From: Pelobates cultripes
Lineage: Eukaryota; Chordata; Amphibia; Anura; Pelobatidae
Direction of reading: 5' to 3'
Length of the DNA: 64,000 nt
NCBI GenBank assembly: GCA_933207985.1
Contig: OW240912.1
Location: forward strand, 236,761,926 to 236,825,925
The translations under genes were made by a program, and so were the position numbers. This document shows, piece after piece, positions 1 to 11,770 of the stretch (positions are counted from its first letter, which is position 1; each line of letters opens with the position of its first letter). The notes under the pieces are model-generated. The model was not told the origin of the DNA and searched no databases. It saw nothing but the letters and a program-made list of their open reading frames with translations.

Positions 1-727
1 GTTTATCGATATTAGAATTGTTGGCCAAATAGTTTAAATATGGAAAAGTGTCATATTTGGGATTTCCAGAAAAAAATGTTACTCTTATTTAATCCATGTG
101 TCTTCTTTAATTGTTTTCTATATTGTAACTCTAAAGGGCACTTGCAAGGCATCTGTAAACCTTTGTACGTCTTTAAAATTCCAGTATTCCTCTTTTATTT
201 ATGTATCTTTTTCTGCTTACATATTGTGTCAAAAAACATCCTATATTTCTTTTCATTCAATTCTTTTTCTTTATAAATAATTCTTGTCTAATTTACAAAT
301 TGGGCAATTATGCCTAGTTATTTTTTATTTTATTTTATTATAGTTTTTTTGGGGGGGGTTGATTGCTTCAGATGTGTCTAGATATCTCATGTAACCTGTT
401 ATAACAGATTTGTTTCCTTTTCTTTTGGACTTTAACAGTGGGCAAGGAATCCAGATGTATGTGTTACAAGCTAGATCTTGTCTGTGGTAGGAACTAATCA
501 TTAGAATTATTAATCCCCATTCTGAGTGAACCATCTTTTAACTATATAAATTCGCCTGTAGATAATATTTTCAGTCTAATATTAGGTATTTATCTTCTCA
601 ACAACAATCAAGTTTCTATTGTCCTAATAAACCATTCTAAGTATTGCTAACATTATATTTTGAATAGTAATGTTAGCGTATGCATATCCTTCTTTGAAAT
701 GTTTGTGAAATGCTGTACATTTTACAG
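1..727. other. Intron sequence upstream of the first P2RX1 exon seen
   Basis: This AT-rich stretch ends in the splice acceptor that precedes the exon at 728. I looked for the preceding P2X exon (cysteine-rich, with a CxxDxxC pattern) and did not find it. No repeat family could be named here. Confidence 0.6.
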
Positions 728-824
728 GTGTAATGACTGGAAACTGCACGGCGTTCAATGCTACCATCAAGACGTGCCAAGTATATGCCTGGTGCCCTGT
801 GGAGGATGATACCCATGTCCCTAA
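728..824 (+). CDS. P2RX1: P2RX1 exon (equivalent of exon 5): mid-ectodomain
   Basis: The acceptor is TTTACAG and the donor GTATGG. The exon enters in phase 1 (the first two bases complete a glycine codon) and leaves after two bases of a lysine codon. It reads VMTGNCTAFNATIKTC and then QVYAWCPVEDDTHVP. The three cysteines match human C149, C159 and C165, whose disulfide partners lie in the missing upstream exons. Two N-glycosylation sequons are visible, NCT and NAT. The 97-bp length is the usual one for this exon. Confidence 0.95.
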
Positions 825-953
825 GTATGGTTCATTTTATATCTCTTTATCTTTCCATATTTGAAAAACAAAAACTGACATCAATGATTAAAAGAGAATA
901 GAATCCAAACTTAGAATTAAAAACAGAAAACTTGATATTATTTTTAGCATTTC

Positions 954-3673
954 TTTTTTTTTTATCGTTCAAGGTTTATTAGCTTCATTAGTGTGTACAT
1001 AAGAAAGGCATATATGTGCGTCAAAAATAATGTAGCAAGATAACATCGTAGTATAACATCGTACTTAACAGGCATAGCGGTGAAAGGCAGGTAAATAATA
1101 GGTAGCTGTACGGTAACATGGTAGGTTGGCTGGTCGATGGTAGCACAAAGCAACACATTCTCCTATTTAAACATGTCAATATAATTCCGAACCTTGCAAT
1201 GTCTGTCAAACACCAACAGCCTAAATCGGCCTCAGCAAGCACAGCCTCTAGGTTTAGTGATACAATATTAAAATGAAAACAATATTAAAATTAAAGTTAA
1301 CAATTAAATGAAAAGATAAATGTCCAGACTCTCCGTGGAGTCAGGAATAGGGTGGAGGGATTACATGGAGGCCCTCGCGTGAGCTGCGGAGTATATTTAT
1401 CTCCGTGCTTCCTTGGGTCTGATTTGGTGCACGTATCTCCGGGCATTTTATCACGCCAGAGTAAAAGTGGGGTAGGTTGAACAGGGCTCATGCCTGATTG
1501 TTATGTATAGTCGACTTACGCCTCAGTGTGCACCTCAATTGCTGGTAACTAGGTAACAGAGCAAAAATCTCTACGTACTTGTAAGAAAGTAATCTACATT
1601 GGATATAAACTTTACTGTACTGCGTAATCAAGCTATGTCTATCTAAGCCTGTGATTATGCTGTCGGCACAGTGAAACCTATATGTATTAGAAAAAAAAAC
1701 CTGCAGGTATAGCGCTTTGTCCCCTGTGGGTGCGCCTGGACAATTAGAGTGATGCTATCGGTCTGTAGCGTATGGTGTAAAAATGCTTGCTATATGCAAT
1801 ATAGGTAAAAGTATGTACACCTTATGGAGCTGTAGCTCAGGGGAGCTCTATAGCTTACGTTGCGCGTTCTTTTTAAAACTGTAAGCTTAATGAATGCGTT
1901 TTGTGCTAAATAATAAGATAAAATGGGTTAAGCGTGTTTGCTAGGCGATATTGGCTTATGATAATAGGATAGTACAATTGGGCGTAAATACGGAAAACCT
2001 ATTTCTGCATGAAGAGCCTATCTAGCATATCAGGCCTACCCAGCCTAGGCCAACGTCCCAAAAAGTATTTTTTGATTTTCTTTTTAACCTAAGCCAATAT
2101 GAACAGCGTTTTAATATTAAAGCATTATGTAGGCTATAATAGTCATTGATGGCCCGGGTGTCCCGTGTTTATTTGGGCCGTACGGTCATTCGCTGCCTGT
2201 ATACTGGTTCAAAGCATAATTAAGCATAGTTGGCTAAACAGTAGTAATATAAGACTGTGCAAAGCATGGTGTAGGTCACGTCCGGTTCTAGAACAAAATT
2301 GTTCCCGCCTTCTAAGAAGGAAAGACGTAAAAAGGGGAAAAAGGGCCTGCGTGAAGTCCCCATTTAAACACCCGTGGGAGTATGTCCCAGCGGTCAAAAA
2401 GGTCCTTGTGCCGTGCACGCGCAGCCGGGCGTAGTAAGACACCCTGAGATAAAATAATAAAAGGAGGAAAGTAAGGGAATTTAACATGGCAAGTACATTT
2501 GGTTTTATGCCGGGGTATAAACACTTAAGTACTCGGCATACAATGCAGTAACAATCTTAGGTAGATGTTGCCTAGTGTTGAGCGTTTTAAACTAACATAA
2601 TAATAGAGAGTGTCCACAGCGTATTTAACGTATGGTAAGTCCACATCAGGAGTCAATCTTCGATCCAAAAGTTATATGAAACTGTGAGACCTAAGGGTTG
2701 CTTGACATGTCCGTGGGCTCACCGTGGAGTACAATCACCCAGGGTACCAGGCCTCCAAACGTCATCCCCAGGCCCCCACAGCTTCCCCCTCGGGCACCTC
2801 AGCACAGTGGGCACTCGGAGGCAATGTGAGTCCATGCATCCCCCCCCCAAGAGTCTGCAGACTCAGCGCCTCCTGCACCTCCCCTGAACCGTTGGCGCAT
2901 TGCAGGGTAATCAGATGTCCGTGAACGTCTCGCCCACTGCCGGCCTCAGACACGGGGGAGGGCACGCCGCCCCTCGCCACCGGTCTGCCAGAGGGAAGCG
3001 GATCCTCACCCCGCAGGGCTCACAGCCATGGGGACATTTCTCTCCGGGCGCCCGCCAGACCCAGCGATTGGACATCCGTGGCCTGTGGGTGATCTGGGAC
3101 ATCCGTCTGCGTCCGTTGACCCCAGGTCCGTACTCACGGTCTGTGGTGCCCCAAAGGACGGTGATATATGTCCCTTCGGTCTCGTTTGCTATCGGGGGCC
3201 CCTTTTTGGCAGTCATTGCAAGTCCAGGAGGGCAGCCTGGGCCCAGCACGGAAACTCTCGTCTCGGCGCGTGTCGCCTCCATGTGGCCGGGATCTCCCCC
3301 ACCGGCCGGGGGGGGAGCGGGGCCGGACCCCGAGCCAGGAGGTCCTGCCACCAGGGTAAGTGTCTGCTGCTTGTCGTCCGTTTCCCAGCGTAGTCAGCAT
3401 GCGTTCTAACCGACCAGCAGTCACCTGAGTCTGGTCTTGCTGCTGTGGGTAGGCCGTGAATTCATTTTCGGTGCTCTCAGCTGGATTCGGGTCACTAACT
3501 GGTATCATCTTGGAGCTGGGGTTGTCCTCCATATTATTGCAACAGGTATTCTGGTCTTGGGGCCCCCTGTGGCCATTTCAAGTGCCATTTTGGTTGTTTT
3601 AAGCCTGAAGCCATATCAATCTGCTTCCATGCGGCTCGGCGGCTCGGCGGCTCGGCGGCCCGGCCCCGCCCCC
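954..3673 (-). mobile_element. Retroposed polyadenylated element of unknown family
   Basis: The insert is flanked by a perfect 15-bp duplication, TATTTTTAGCATTTC, at 939-953 and 3674-3688. On the - strand it ends in an oligo(A) tail (954-963) preceded by AATAAA at 975-980. That is the signature of L1-type target-primed reverse transcription of a polyadenylated RNA. The 5' end (about 2680-3673) is very GC-rich with a CGGCGG-type tandem at its tip; the 3' part is AT-richer. Near the 5' end an open frame of 132 codons (3532 down to 3134) starts MEDNPSSKMIPVSDP and appears to continue in a shifted frame to about 2911. I do not recognise the protein. It could be a 5' region or ORF1 of a LINE, a non-autonomous partner of one, or a processed copy of a host mRNA. 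Confidence 0.75.
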
Positions 3674-3688
3674 TATTTTTAGCATTTC

Positions 3689-4499
3689 ATGGAACGAATG
3701 TGGAAGAGTTGCTGGATTTATGAAATAACAATCAAATAACTGAAAAAAAATGAGGCTTATTCACTTAACACTGAATTGACGTGAATTGAAAATCAAATTG
3801 CAAAATGTAGGCCAAAATAACCGAATTGTAAAAATTATTCAACTCCATTACTGTCACTGCTTTGATGCAATAAGCAAAAATAAACTTCTGCTTAGTTAAT
3901 AAAACCCAGATTATCTACAGTAGAAATGAGAACAAATTATTCTCCCATCTTGACAAATGTACCCAGGAGGTCTACAATCTGCATATAATTTGTCATAAAT
4001 CAGCAATTGTTGATATGCTGAATATTTAAACTGTTATCTCATATTGTATATAACTAAGCAAAATGATCTGTGTGTGCTCCCTGGCTAGGATACAAAATCT
4101 CTTGTTGAGCGCTCCCGTTTATTGTCAGGTCAGTATGTATTCAGAAACATATGAGCTGTGTGTTGTCTGCTTGCATTGTATGGTCCTCCATATGCAACCT
4201 GTACACTGGAATATTGGCCATATGGGCAGGTGGGGCAGTGCAACACCAGTCTTGTTGCAATAAAAAATATATATATATACAATTACATATTAACAAAAAA
4301 CTAAACAATATACTTATATTTTGTTTGTTTGTTTGTTTGTTTTTGCCATTTTAACTCAATTTTCATGTTTGAACAAATATTTGTTGTCTCCGTCCCTTTA
4401 ATGATTAGTACTGCAGTTTCCCCCCTTATTAAGGGTTCTCTGTTGCTGCAAGAAGTAGAGTAAACAAATGCAGAATTAAAGCGATGTGCCCACAAAAAA
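3689..4499. other. Intron, no gene
   Basis: This is AT-rich intronic DNA with a short (TA)n run near 4265 and a (TTTG)n run near 4320. I see no exon and no nameable element. Confidence 0.5.
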
Positions 4500-5383
4500 A
4501 GAGTGGATCCGCAGGGTGGAGGACATATAGAGCGCGGAAGCGCTTTATGCCTCCCTAAACGGTAGGGGAACCAGGCACACAGAGATGTGGTTGCCCTGGT
4601 TTGTATACATGGCCCGATTCACAAGAGGGGGGGGTCTTTCGGCCCTGGAGATGGGGTAACGGTGGGGACGGGTCCCACTTAACACAGAACATATCGAGCA
4701 CCTCCTCGCTATACTCTCCTACAATACCTCTCCTTCCTTTCTTCCCTCTACTTAACCCATTTCAAGACCCTCGGGCCCGGGGATAAGGGAGTGGGGGGGC
4801 TGGGACACATCCTGGGCAACACAATAACCCTTGAATAGAGAGGTAACGTCTACCATAAGCTACACGCCCGGGGCGGCTGCCAGATCTCCTAAACAGGAAC
4901 CTGCATACTGCAACAACTCGCAGTACACAAGAAAAGGGTCATCTGATTGACACGCACATCAATACTGAACAACAATTAACCATCCATTCAGAACACACGC
5001 TGACACTAAATACACCCCAGTAGATTAAAAGGAAATAATACTTATAGCCTGTATATTAAGAAACAACAGTCCAGAGGCCAGTGGTAAGGGGACCTTGTGT
5101 AACACAGACTCCGCCACCCAGGCATACGAAGCCACATGAGGCCAGTCAGGTGACTGATGATGGTGGATAGAGGACAGGGAGATACCCGGACACCGATGCC
5201 AAGGTGAAATTAAATGGGACGGGGCTCCCTCCCACCTAGTAAACAAATAACAACCTGTACATTGCAAAAGAGCACAATGATGTTAATATCGTAATTCAGA
5301 CCTGCGAGTCTTACCTATATATGCAACTGTTAACTAGCCTATTGAAAAAGCTTAATAAAAACAGATTTACAAAAAAAAACATG
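4500..5383 (+). mobile_element. Probable L1-type LINE 3' end
   Basis: The segment is moderately GC-rich and non-coding. It finishes with AATAAA (5354-5359), then ACAGATTTAC and nine A residues. Its composition and its end resemble the 3' untranslated ends of the better-preserved L1 copies at about 37770 and 62413 in this window. No reverse transcriptase sequence remains and the left boundary is not defined. Confidence 0.4.
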
Positions 5384-5758
5384 CAGTATTGTAGGTGTTT
5401 TTGAAAATAGGACCAGAAACCCTATATCATTTAATATCATTATTATTGGCTGCCTGACAGAAACATGCTGTTCACAACGCCTTTGTTTTGGGTGGTATAA
5501 ATGCACGCCCTAAATATAAGAGGCTTGTGTACTATCCTGTCTTTTAGGTCTGTAACTGGCTGCAAGCACCAGGCGGTGGAGTTGGCAGACTTCTATTTCC
5601 CCTGATGCAGCATTCATTTTGACTCTGTTCCCTATCTTTATCACCACTACATGGTTCCCCAGGGTTATCCTCTCGGTTCCCCAACTTTTCCACCATCCAT
5701 TCCCCTGGCTTAAATATCCCTTCCCTTACCCAGTTTTAATAACCCTTCATCCCCTGGC
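5384..5758. other. Intron, no gene
   Basis: I see no exon or repeat that I can support, apart from two loosely repeated CCCCTGGCTTAAA segments near 5705 and 5750, just before the next MITE. Confidence 0.5.
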
Positions 5759-6137
5759 TTAAAGGACCACTATAGTGCCAGGAAAACATACTCGTTTTCC
5801 TGGCACTATAGTGCCCTGAGGGTGCCCCCACCCTCAGGGTCCCCCTCCCGCCTGGCTCTGGAAAGGGGAAAAGGGGTTAAACTTACCTGGTCACATAGGA
5901 AAGCATTCATAATGCTTTCCTATGGACGCTTGCGTGCTCTCACTGTGAAAATAACAGTGAGAAGCACGCAAGCGCCTCTAGTGGCTGTCAATGAGACAGC
6001 CACTAGAGGGAATGGGGGAAGGCTTAACCATCTGAAACTGCTATGTTTATGAAAAAATGGGTTAACCCTAGCTGGACCTGGCACCCAGACCACTTCATTA
6101 AGCTGAAGTGGTCTGGGTGCCTAGAGTGGTCGTTTAA
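5759..6137. mobile_element. TTAA-flanked MITE made of serial hairpins
   Basis: A 379-bp non-coding element with TTAA at both ends (5759-5762 and 6134-6137). The terminal inverted repeats read TTAAAGGACCACTATAG at the left and, reversed, TTAAACGACCACTCTAG at the right. A TTAA target site is typical of piggyBac and Kolobok transposons; which superfamily mobilised this copy is not decided by the sequence. The interior is a row of six short palindromes (see findings). Confidence 0.8.
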
Positions 6138-6839
6138 ATATATACTTGATTCCCAAGCTTTGCAGGCATGGCTACAGGCACCGTTTTAACATTATGTACC
6201 TGCCATCATAGCTTTGAGTTTCCTGATTTCTTCCTATCTGTGCTCTGTTTGCATTTATTATGGCAGGCACTTCTACCACCATCAGGTGCCTGTCTTAATA
6301 TGATTAGAACCTGGCCCAATGCATGCCTGCCTGCTCTACCACCTAAGACTCCACATAATAGCAGTCTGTGCTTCAAAATGCGCCTGCCTTAACATGTTTA
6401 TAAGAGATCCCCTAGGCCCTGCCTCCTGCACAGGCAGTGTCCTTAGGGTGCACCACCCCATTTTCAGGTGAAGAGCAGGAGAAGATCTCACAGCACTCCT
6501 CTCCTGCTGAGCTACATCAGCACCTCTGTACAGCCAAGCCCTTGGTTCATGACACAGGCTGTGTGCAGGGGGCAGGAATACGAATCACATCATATTGCCA
6601 GGCTGCAGGATTAGACTCTACAGCACCGTACTGATGTGGCCAGGCTGCAGGATTAGACTCTACAGAGCCAGACAGCATGCTCCCTAGGCACCTGATTGCA
6701 CAGGGATGAGATGTAAGTATTAATTGTGACTGCATGTATGACCGTATGCCTGAGTTTATATGCCTCTGTATACCTGAGTCTGAATTTCTGTAGGCCTGTG
6801 TCTGTATGTGTGTGTGTGTCTGACCGAATCTTCAGAAGG
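6138..6839. other. Intron with a local tandem duplication
   Basis: No exon found. Around 6596-6664 a segment containing CCAGGCTGCAGGATTAGACT occurs twice in tandem with a period of about 43 bp. The rest is unassigned. Confidence 0.5.
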
Positions 6840-7320
6840 ATATTGATACCTTAGAGAGGGTTCAGAGAAGGGCTACTAAACTGGTTCATGGATTGCGGGA
6901 TAAAACTTACCAGGAAAGGTTAAAGGATCTTAACATGTATAGCTTGGAGGAAAGACGAGACAGGGGGGATTTGATAGAAACATTTAAATGCATAAAGGGA
7001 ATCAACACAGTAAAGGAAGAGACTATATTTAAAAGAAGAAAAACTACCACAGCAAGAGGACATAGACTTAAATTAGAGGGACAAAGGTTTAAAAATAATA
7101 TCTGGAAGTATTACTTTACTGAGAGGGTAGTGGATGCATGGAATAGCCTTCCAGCTGAAGTGGTAGAGGTTAACACAGTAAAGGAGTTTAAGTATGCGTG
7201 GGATAGGCATAAGGCTATCCTAACTATAAGATAAGGCCAGGAACTAATGAAAGTATTTAGAAAATTGGGCAGACTAGATGGGCCGAATGGTTCTTATCTA
7301 CCGTCACATTCTATGTTTCT
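6840..7320 (+). mobile_element. CR1/Rex-type LINE 3' end
   Basis: The fragment encodes the C-terminal region of a CR1/L2/Rex-group LINE ORF2 (see next entry). It ends in GATGGGCCGAATGGTTCTTA and then CACATTCTATGTTTCTGTATG, a short-repeat 3' end with no poly(A), as in CR1-like LINEs. The 5' part of the LINE is absent, as is usual for 5'-truncated insertions. Confidence 0.75.
6893..7234 (+). pseudogene. CR1-like LINE ORF2, C-terminal fragment
   Basis: An uninterrupted 113-codon frame reads YQERLKDLNMYSLEERRDRG and later FTERVVDAWNSLPAEVV. This is the conserved region downstream of the reverse transcriptase in CR1/Rex-like LINEs, ending a few residues after the SLP motif. The frame is open upstream of 6893 as well (LERVQRRATKL-like sequence from about 6850). 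It has no start of its own and is a 5'-truncated remnant, not a gene. Confidence 0.75.
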
Positions 7321-7730
7321 GTATGACTGTGTCTGTATGTCTCTATCTGACTGTGTCTGCATGTCTGTGTATGTCAGTGTCTGTATATCTGTGTATGACA
7401 GTGCCTGTATGATTGTGTCTGTGTATGACATTGTCTGTATGGCTGTCTGTATGTCTGTCTGTATGTCTGTTTATAACAGTGTATTTATGACTGTGTCTGC
7501 ATGTCTGCGTATGACTTGTCTGTATGTCACTCTATGACTGTATGTCTCTGTATGCCTATATGGCAGTGTACCAGTATGTATAGATTGTATGGCTGTGTGC
7601 CTGTATTACTGTGTTTGTTTGATTGTGTGCCTTTTATGACTGTGTGTATGTATATCTTTGTGACTGTGTGCTTTGATGATTATGTCTCTGTGCCTGTATG
7701 GCTGTGTGTCTGTATGTTTGGGGAAGAAAG
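7320..7730. repeat. TGTATGTCTG-type degenerate microsatellite
   Basis: Degenerate TG-rich repeats (TGTATGACTGTGTCTGTATG and variants) directly follow the CR1 3' end. The LINE tail is a plausible seed for this array. Open frames across it are repeat artefacts. Confidence 0.8.
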
Positions 7731-8110
7731 AGACACATGAAATCACTGGAGAAAGAAAGAGTCACACAAAGGGACTGAGGTAGAGAAAGGGACACACAAT
7801 TGGGCTGGGGTAAAGCCATACACAGAAATGGAGATGAGGGAGAAAGAGACACACCACAGGGCTGGATGGAGTTAGACACACAAAGAAGCTGGGGGGAGTA
7901 AGAGTCACACAAAGGGGCTGGTGGGGAAGAAAGAGATAAATTAATGGTCTGGGAGGATTATGGGAAACAAAAAGGGGGTGAGGGAAGTAAGATACACCAA
8001 AGGGGCAAAAGGGGTAAAGACATTCAAAAGAGGGGATAAGAAACACCTAAGGGGCTAAAGAAGGTATTCAAGATATTCAAAAGGGGGGTTACAAGACACA
8101 CAGATGAACA
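7731..8110. repeat. Purine-rich degenerate minisatellite
   Basis: Imperfect units of about 35-45 bp on the pattern GGGGCTGGGGGAGAAAGAGACACAC, running down to a GGGG-rich end near 8100. No coding content. Confidence 0.65.
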
Positions 8111-8952
8111 TGCAATTTTGGGAGGGGGGAAGCAAAATCCATCTTCACCCGCGTAGCCAAAAATCCTTGAATGGCCCTGACAAAGCTGCACCATTGGATG
8201 CCTGCCCCTTAATTCTATGCTGCCAACTCTGCTGCAACCAGTTTCCTGATTCTTATATGCTAAACTGAACTCCCTCACAACATGAATTGATACAATGTAT
8301 TCTCTCTAACAGTGGGACTAGCCTTACAATTTACCATATGATAGGTATTGACACCAAAGGTGCATGCACTTCCAATAAAGGTCAAGCATTAATCCCCATG
8401 ATAGAGGCTTGATTGAGTTTTACCATAATAGGTTGTTGAGTTTTACTATAAAGCCAGTGGAGAAGGGAGTATAGAGTGAGACACCATATCATAACCTAAA
8501 GAATGAAAAGGGCATATCTCAAAACTAAGGTAGAAGTCACATCAGCTCTAGGTTAAATAGCATTATTACAATTTTTGATAAGTGCTGCATTATCCAGATC
8601 ACTATTATGAATGTATATATGTAATTTATGCATTTGTGGAGGCATATAACTAAGCACAATTATCTGTTTGTGATACAAAATCTCTGTTGAGCCTAAATAG
8701 CTGATCTTAAAACCTAACTGGATTTTTCAAGTTTTCTTTTTCAAACCAATCTGTGCAATTCCCTGTTGATTCCTGAATATCGCTGTATGTGTATACTGAA
8801 TAGCTCTGTATGTGTATACTGAATAACTCTGTATGTGTTTACTGAATAACTCTGTATGTGTTACTAACAAAGTGTTGGCCGTGACACCAGTTCCCTACTT
8901 AGTAAAACCAAGTGCTCATATACCTTACAAATTTAATTGTGTTTTTTTCCAG
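8111..8952. other. Intron with a small 25-bp tandem repeat
   Basis: No exon until the acceptor at 8952. Between about 8783 and 8865 a unit of about 25 bp containing CTCTGTATGTGTATACTGAA is repeated four times. The rest is unassigned. Confidence 0.55.
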
Positions 8953-9033
8953 GCCTCCATTACTTGTAGAAGCTGAAAACTTTACTCTTTTTATTAAAAA
9001 CAGCATCAGTTTCCCTAATCATCATGTCAGCAG
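8953..9033 (+). CDS. P2RX1: P2RX1 exon (equivalent of exon 6)
   Basis: The acceptor is TTTTTTTCCAG and the donor GTTTGT. The exon is 81 bp, the family's usual length. It completes the lysine codon from the previous exon, then reads [20 protein letters not shown] and PNHHVS, and leaves after two bases of an arginine codon. The NFT motif holds the Phe and Thr (human 185-186 region) that contact ATP and is also an N-glycosylation sequon. Confidence 0.95.
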
Positions 9034-9768
9034 GTTTGTATGATGTCACTGCAAACATTTAATATGAAATAAACACTGTTTATCTATAAGTCATTGTTTT
9101 TCCCCTGTACTCACCAATCTCACATTCCACAATGCTGCAAGACCCCAAAATAATTAGTGCTAAACATTTAGGGTCATTTGAACAAAAGTACAGAAAGACT
9201 TTGATCATAACTGTTTATAGCCTAGAGCAGCACTGTATATTTATAAAACTGGACATATACGGCCCCATTAGTAATTTTATTTATCCTCTCTGCAGAATTA
9301 GTTTCATGGGCTAGTACCTGGTATACAATTATACAGTTATTAAAATCTAGGAATTCTGCCATTGAAAGGTTGGACAGCCCTTATCTACTCTAGAGCCTTA
9401 ATGCCCACCTGGTAGCCCACTGGTTAGATGTGGTCTTCTTGGAATGTTATAAATCCATCTGCAGTTTGAAAACGTATCCAGATTCAAGGTTCTCCTACTA
9501 TTACTATCAACAATTGTTTTTTTTACCCTAGAAAAATAGTTGACAATATGTTCCTCAAAGAGATCATATAAGTGTGTTCTAGTTGGGTCATTGATAAAAA
9601 CAGAATTGTAGAAGTCCATTGGAGATTCCTTGATAACCACAGTCCTATATTAAATTTTCTTGTCGTGTCTCCTGTTGTCAGCCATGTGGATATGAGAAAG
9701 GGTATCTAGGAAGCTATGGGTTCAATCAGTTCAATTAGTATTGATCTTTTAGTTATGTCTGTAATAAT
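9034..9768. other. Intron, unassigned
   Basis: An 80-codon frame on the - strand (9640 down to 9398, MVIKESPMDFYNSVF) looks less random than its neighbours. It sits beside the inverted repeat that starts at 9769, so it may be a scrap of a transposon ORF, but I could not match it to a family. Confidence 0.4.
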
Positions 9769-10069
9769 GGATAAAAAAGGACTAGAAAAATTCTAGTTAA
9801 ATATCAGGAGTGTAGAAGGGTTTAATATATATTAGGTGAAGGCAGTACATAAAACAGGAGGAAAAATAGCAAGGTAATATATGATCCCCGTGGATCCTGT
9901 CCCCCCCACCCCCCCACACTCCCTAGCATGCAATCAGGACATCCACCCCAATGCAGTGGCAGTGGCAGGACCCCCAAATGCAAGGTTGAACTAAAGGTAG
10001 AACCCTATCTGTCGTGCAACTTCAACAATGCTTTGACAGCTGGGGCTCTACCAATTTCCCATGTTTGCA

Positions 10070-10335
10070 GGGTTGTATTTAGCACTGAGCCGTGTTTGTG
10101 TGTTTAAATGTAAGCATGTGTTTGTATAGTGTATGTTTGTGTGAATGTGTTTGTATGTGGTATTGGAGTTTGAATGCAAGTGTGCATTTATGTGTAATGT
10201 TTGTTTTTGAATGTAAGGGTGTGTTAATATATCATTTTGGTGTTTAACACAGAGGTGTGTTTGTATATAGCGTTGACGTTTCAATTCAGGAGTGTGTTTG
10301 TATGTAGTGTTGAAGTTTGAATGGAGGGGTGTATT
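10070..10335. repeat. TGTTTGTAT-type degenerate minisatellite
   Basis: Loose repeats of GTGTGTTTGTATGTAGTGTT followed by GAAGTTTGAATG, period about 55 bp. Non-coding. Confidence 0.65.
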
Positions 10336-10344
10336 TGTATTTAA

Positions 10345-11478
10345 AGTTGGTGCTCAGACACACAGGTACACACGCCGACACACAAGCAGATACACCCACT
10401 GACTACATACAGATAAACACACACTGACAACATCCAGATACACAGGCACACACACATACACTGGCAAACATACTGACAGATATACAGACACACACAGATA
10501 CATATACTGACACACATACTGACACACACAGCCACATACTGACACACACAGATACATATACTGACACACAGACACATACACTGGTAGACGTACTGACACA
10601 CACAGGCACATATACAGACATATTGACACAAACACACAGGCACATACACTGATCGACATACTGACACACATACACAGGCACATACACAGACAAACATGGT
10701 GACACACATACACAGGCACATATACTGACAGACATACTGACACACACAGATACATATACTGACACACACACAGACACATACACTGGTAGATGTACTGGCA
10801 CACACTGACAGATACACACAGGCACATATACAGACATACTGATACAAACACACAGACACATACACTGATCGACATACTGACACACATACACAGGCACAAA
10901 CACAGACAAACATGCTGACACACATACACTGACAGACATACTGACACACACAGATACATATACTGACAAACATATTGACACACACAGACACATACTGACA
11001 CACACACAGACACATACTGACACACACACAGACACATACACTGGTAGAGGTACTGACACACACTGACAGACACACACAGGCACATATACAGACATACTGA
11101 CAAAAACACACAGACACATACACTGATCGACATACTGAGACACATACACAGACAAACATACTGACGTACTGACACACACAGACACATACTGACACACAGA
11201 TACATTAATTGACACACATACAGACACGTACACTGGTAGACATACTGACACACACTGACAGATACACAGGCACATATACAGACATACTGACATAAACACA
11301 TACACTGATCGACATACTGACACACATACACAGGCACATACACTGACAGACATACTGACACACACACTGACAGACACACTGACACCCACATATATTCACA
11401 TACACTAACAGACATACTGACACACACACACAGGCACATACACTGACACACACACAGACAGACATACTTACACACGTC
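10345..11478. repeat. CACA/GACA microsatellite block, about 1.1 kb
   Basis: An imperfect array of ACACACTGACAGACA, ACACAGGCACATACA and similar units, with higher-order repeats of about 230-270 bp (for example the recurring CTGATCGACATACTGA). The long Cys/Val/Ser-rich frames on the - strand are simply the translation of this repeat. Confidence 0.9.
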
Positions 11479-11499
11479 TAAAAAAAGAACATTTTTAAA

Positions 11500-11770
11500 C
11501 CCACCCTCCAGCTTTCTACCTTTTGCTGGAGGGTGGCTTCCCTGGGGTCCAAGTGCGGTGGTGACTGAGGCTGATGGGAGTGAGGAGCCTCCATCCTAAC
11601 TGCAGCCTCGTCCCCCTCCCTCGAAGTGACTCCTGCCAGCTTCCGTGCAGCTCCTCTCTTTATAAAAGGAAGTGACTTGCGTCTTTCACTTCCTCCCAGC
11701 CAGCTGCTGGAAAGCTAAGGGCCCAGTTGCGGTGTTAAAGTGCGACAGCGCCCGGCCAGGCCCCTGCTGA
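11500..11770. repeat. GC-richer segment with hairpins
   Basis: A perfect hairpin with the stem CCACCCTCCAGC lies at about 11501-11535. A second palindrome, AGGAAGTGACTTG paired with CTTTCACTTCCT, lies near 11670-11695. It looks like part of a fold-back MITE; its ends were not defined. Confidence 0.45.

Noticed and set aside
439..490. AG...GT-bounded segment that could be the preceding P2RX1 exon
   Set aside because: The best frame reads GKESRCMCYKLDLVC. It is too short and lacks the CxxDxxC and following pattern of the P2X exon expected here.
10341..11475. Cys/Val/Ser-rich frames of up to 373 codons on the - strand
   Set aside because: Three overlapping frames all stay open because the DNA is a CACA/GACA repeat. 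No signal of real coding.
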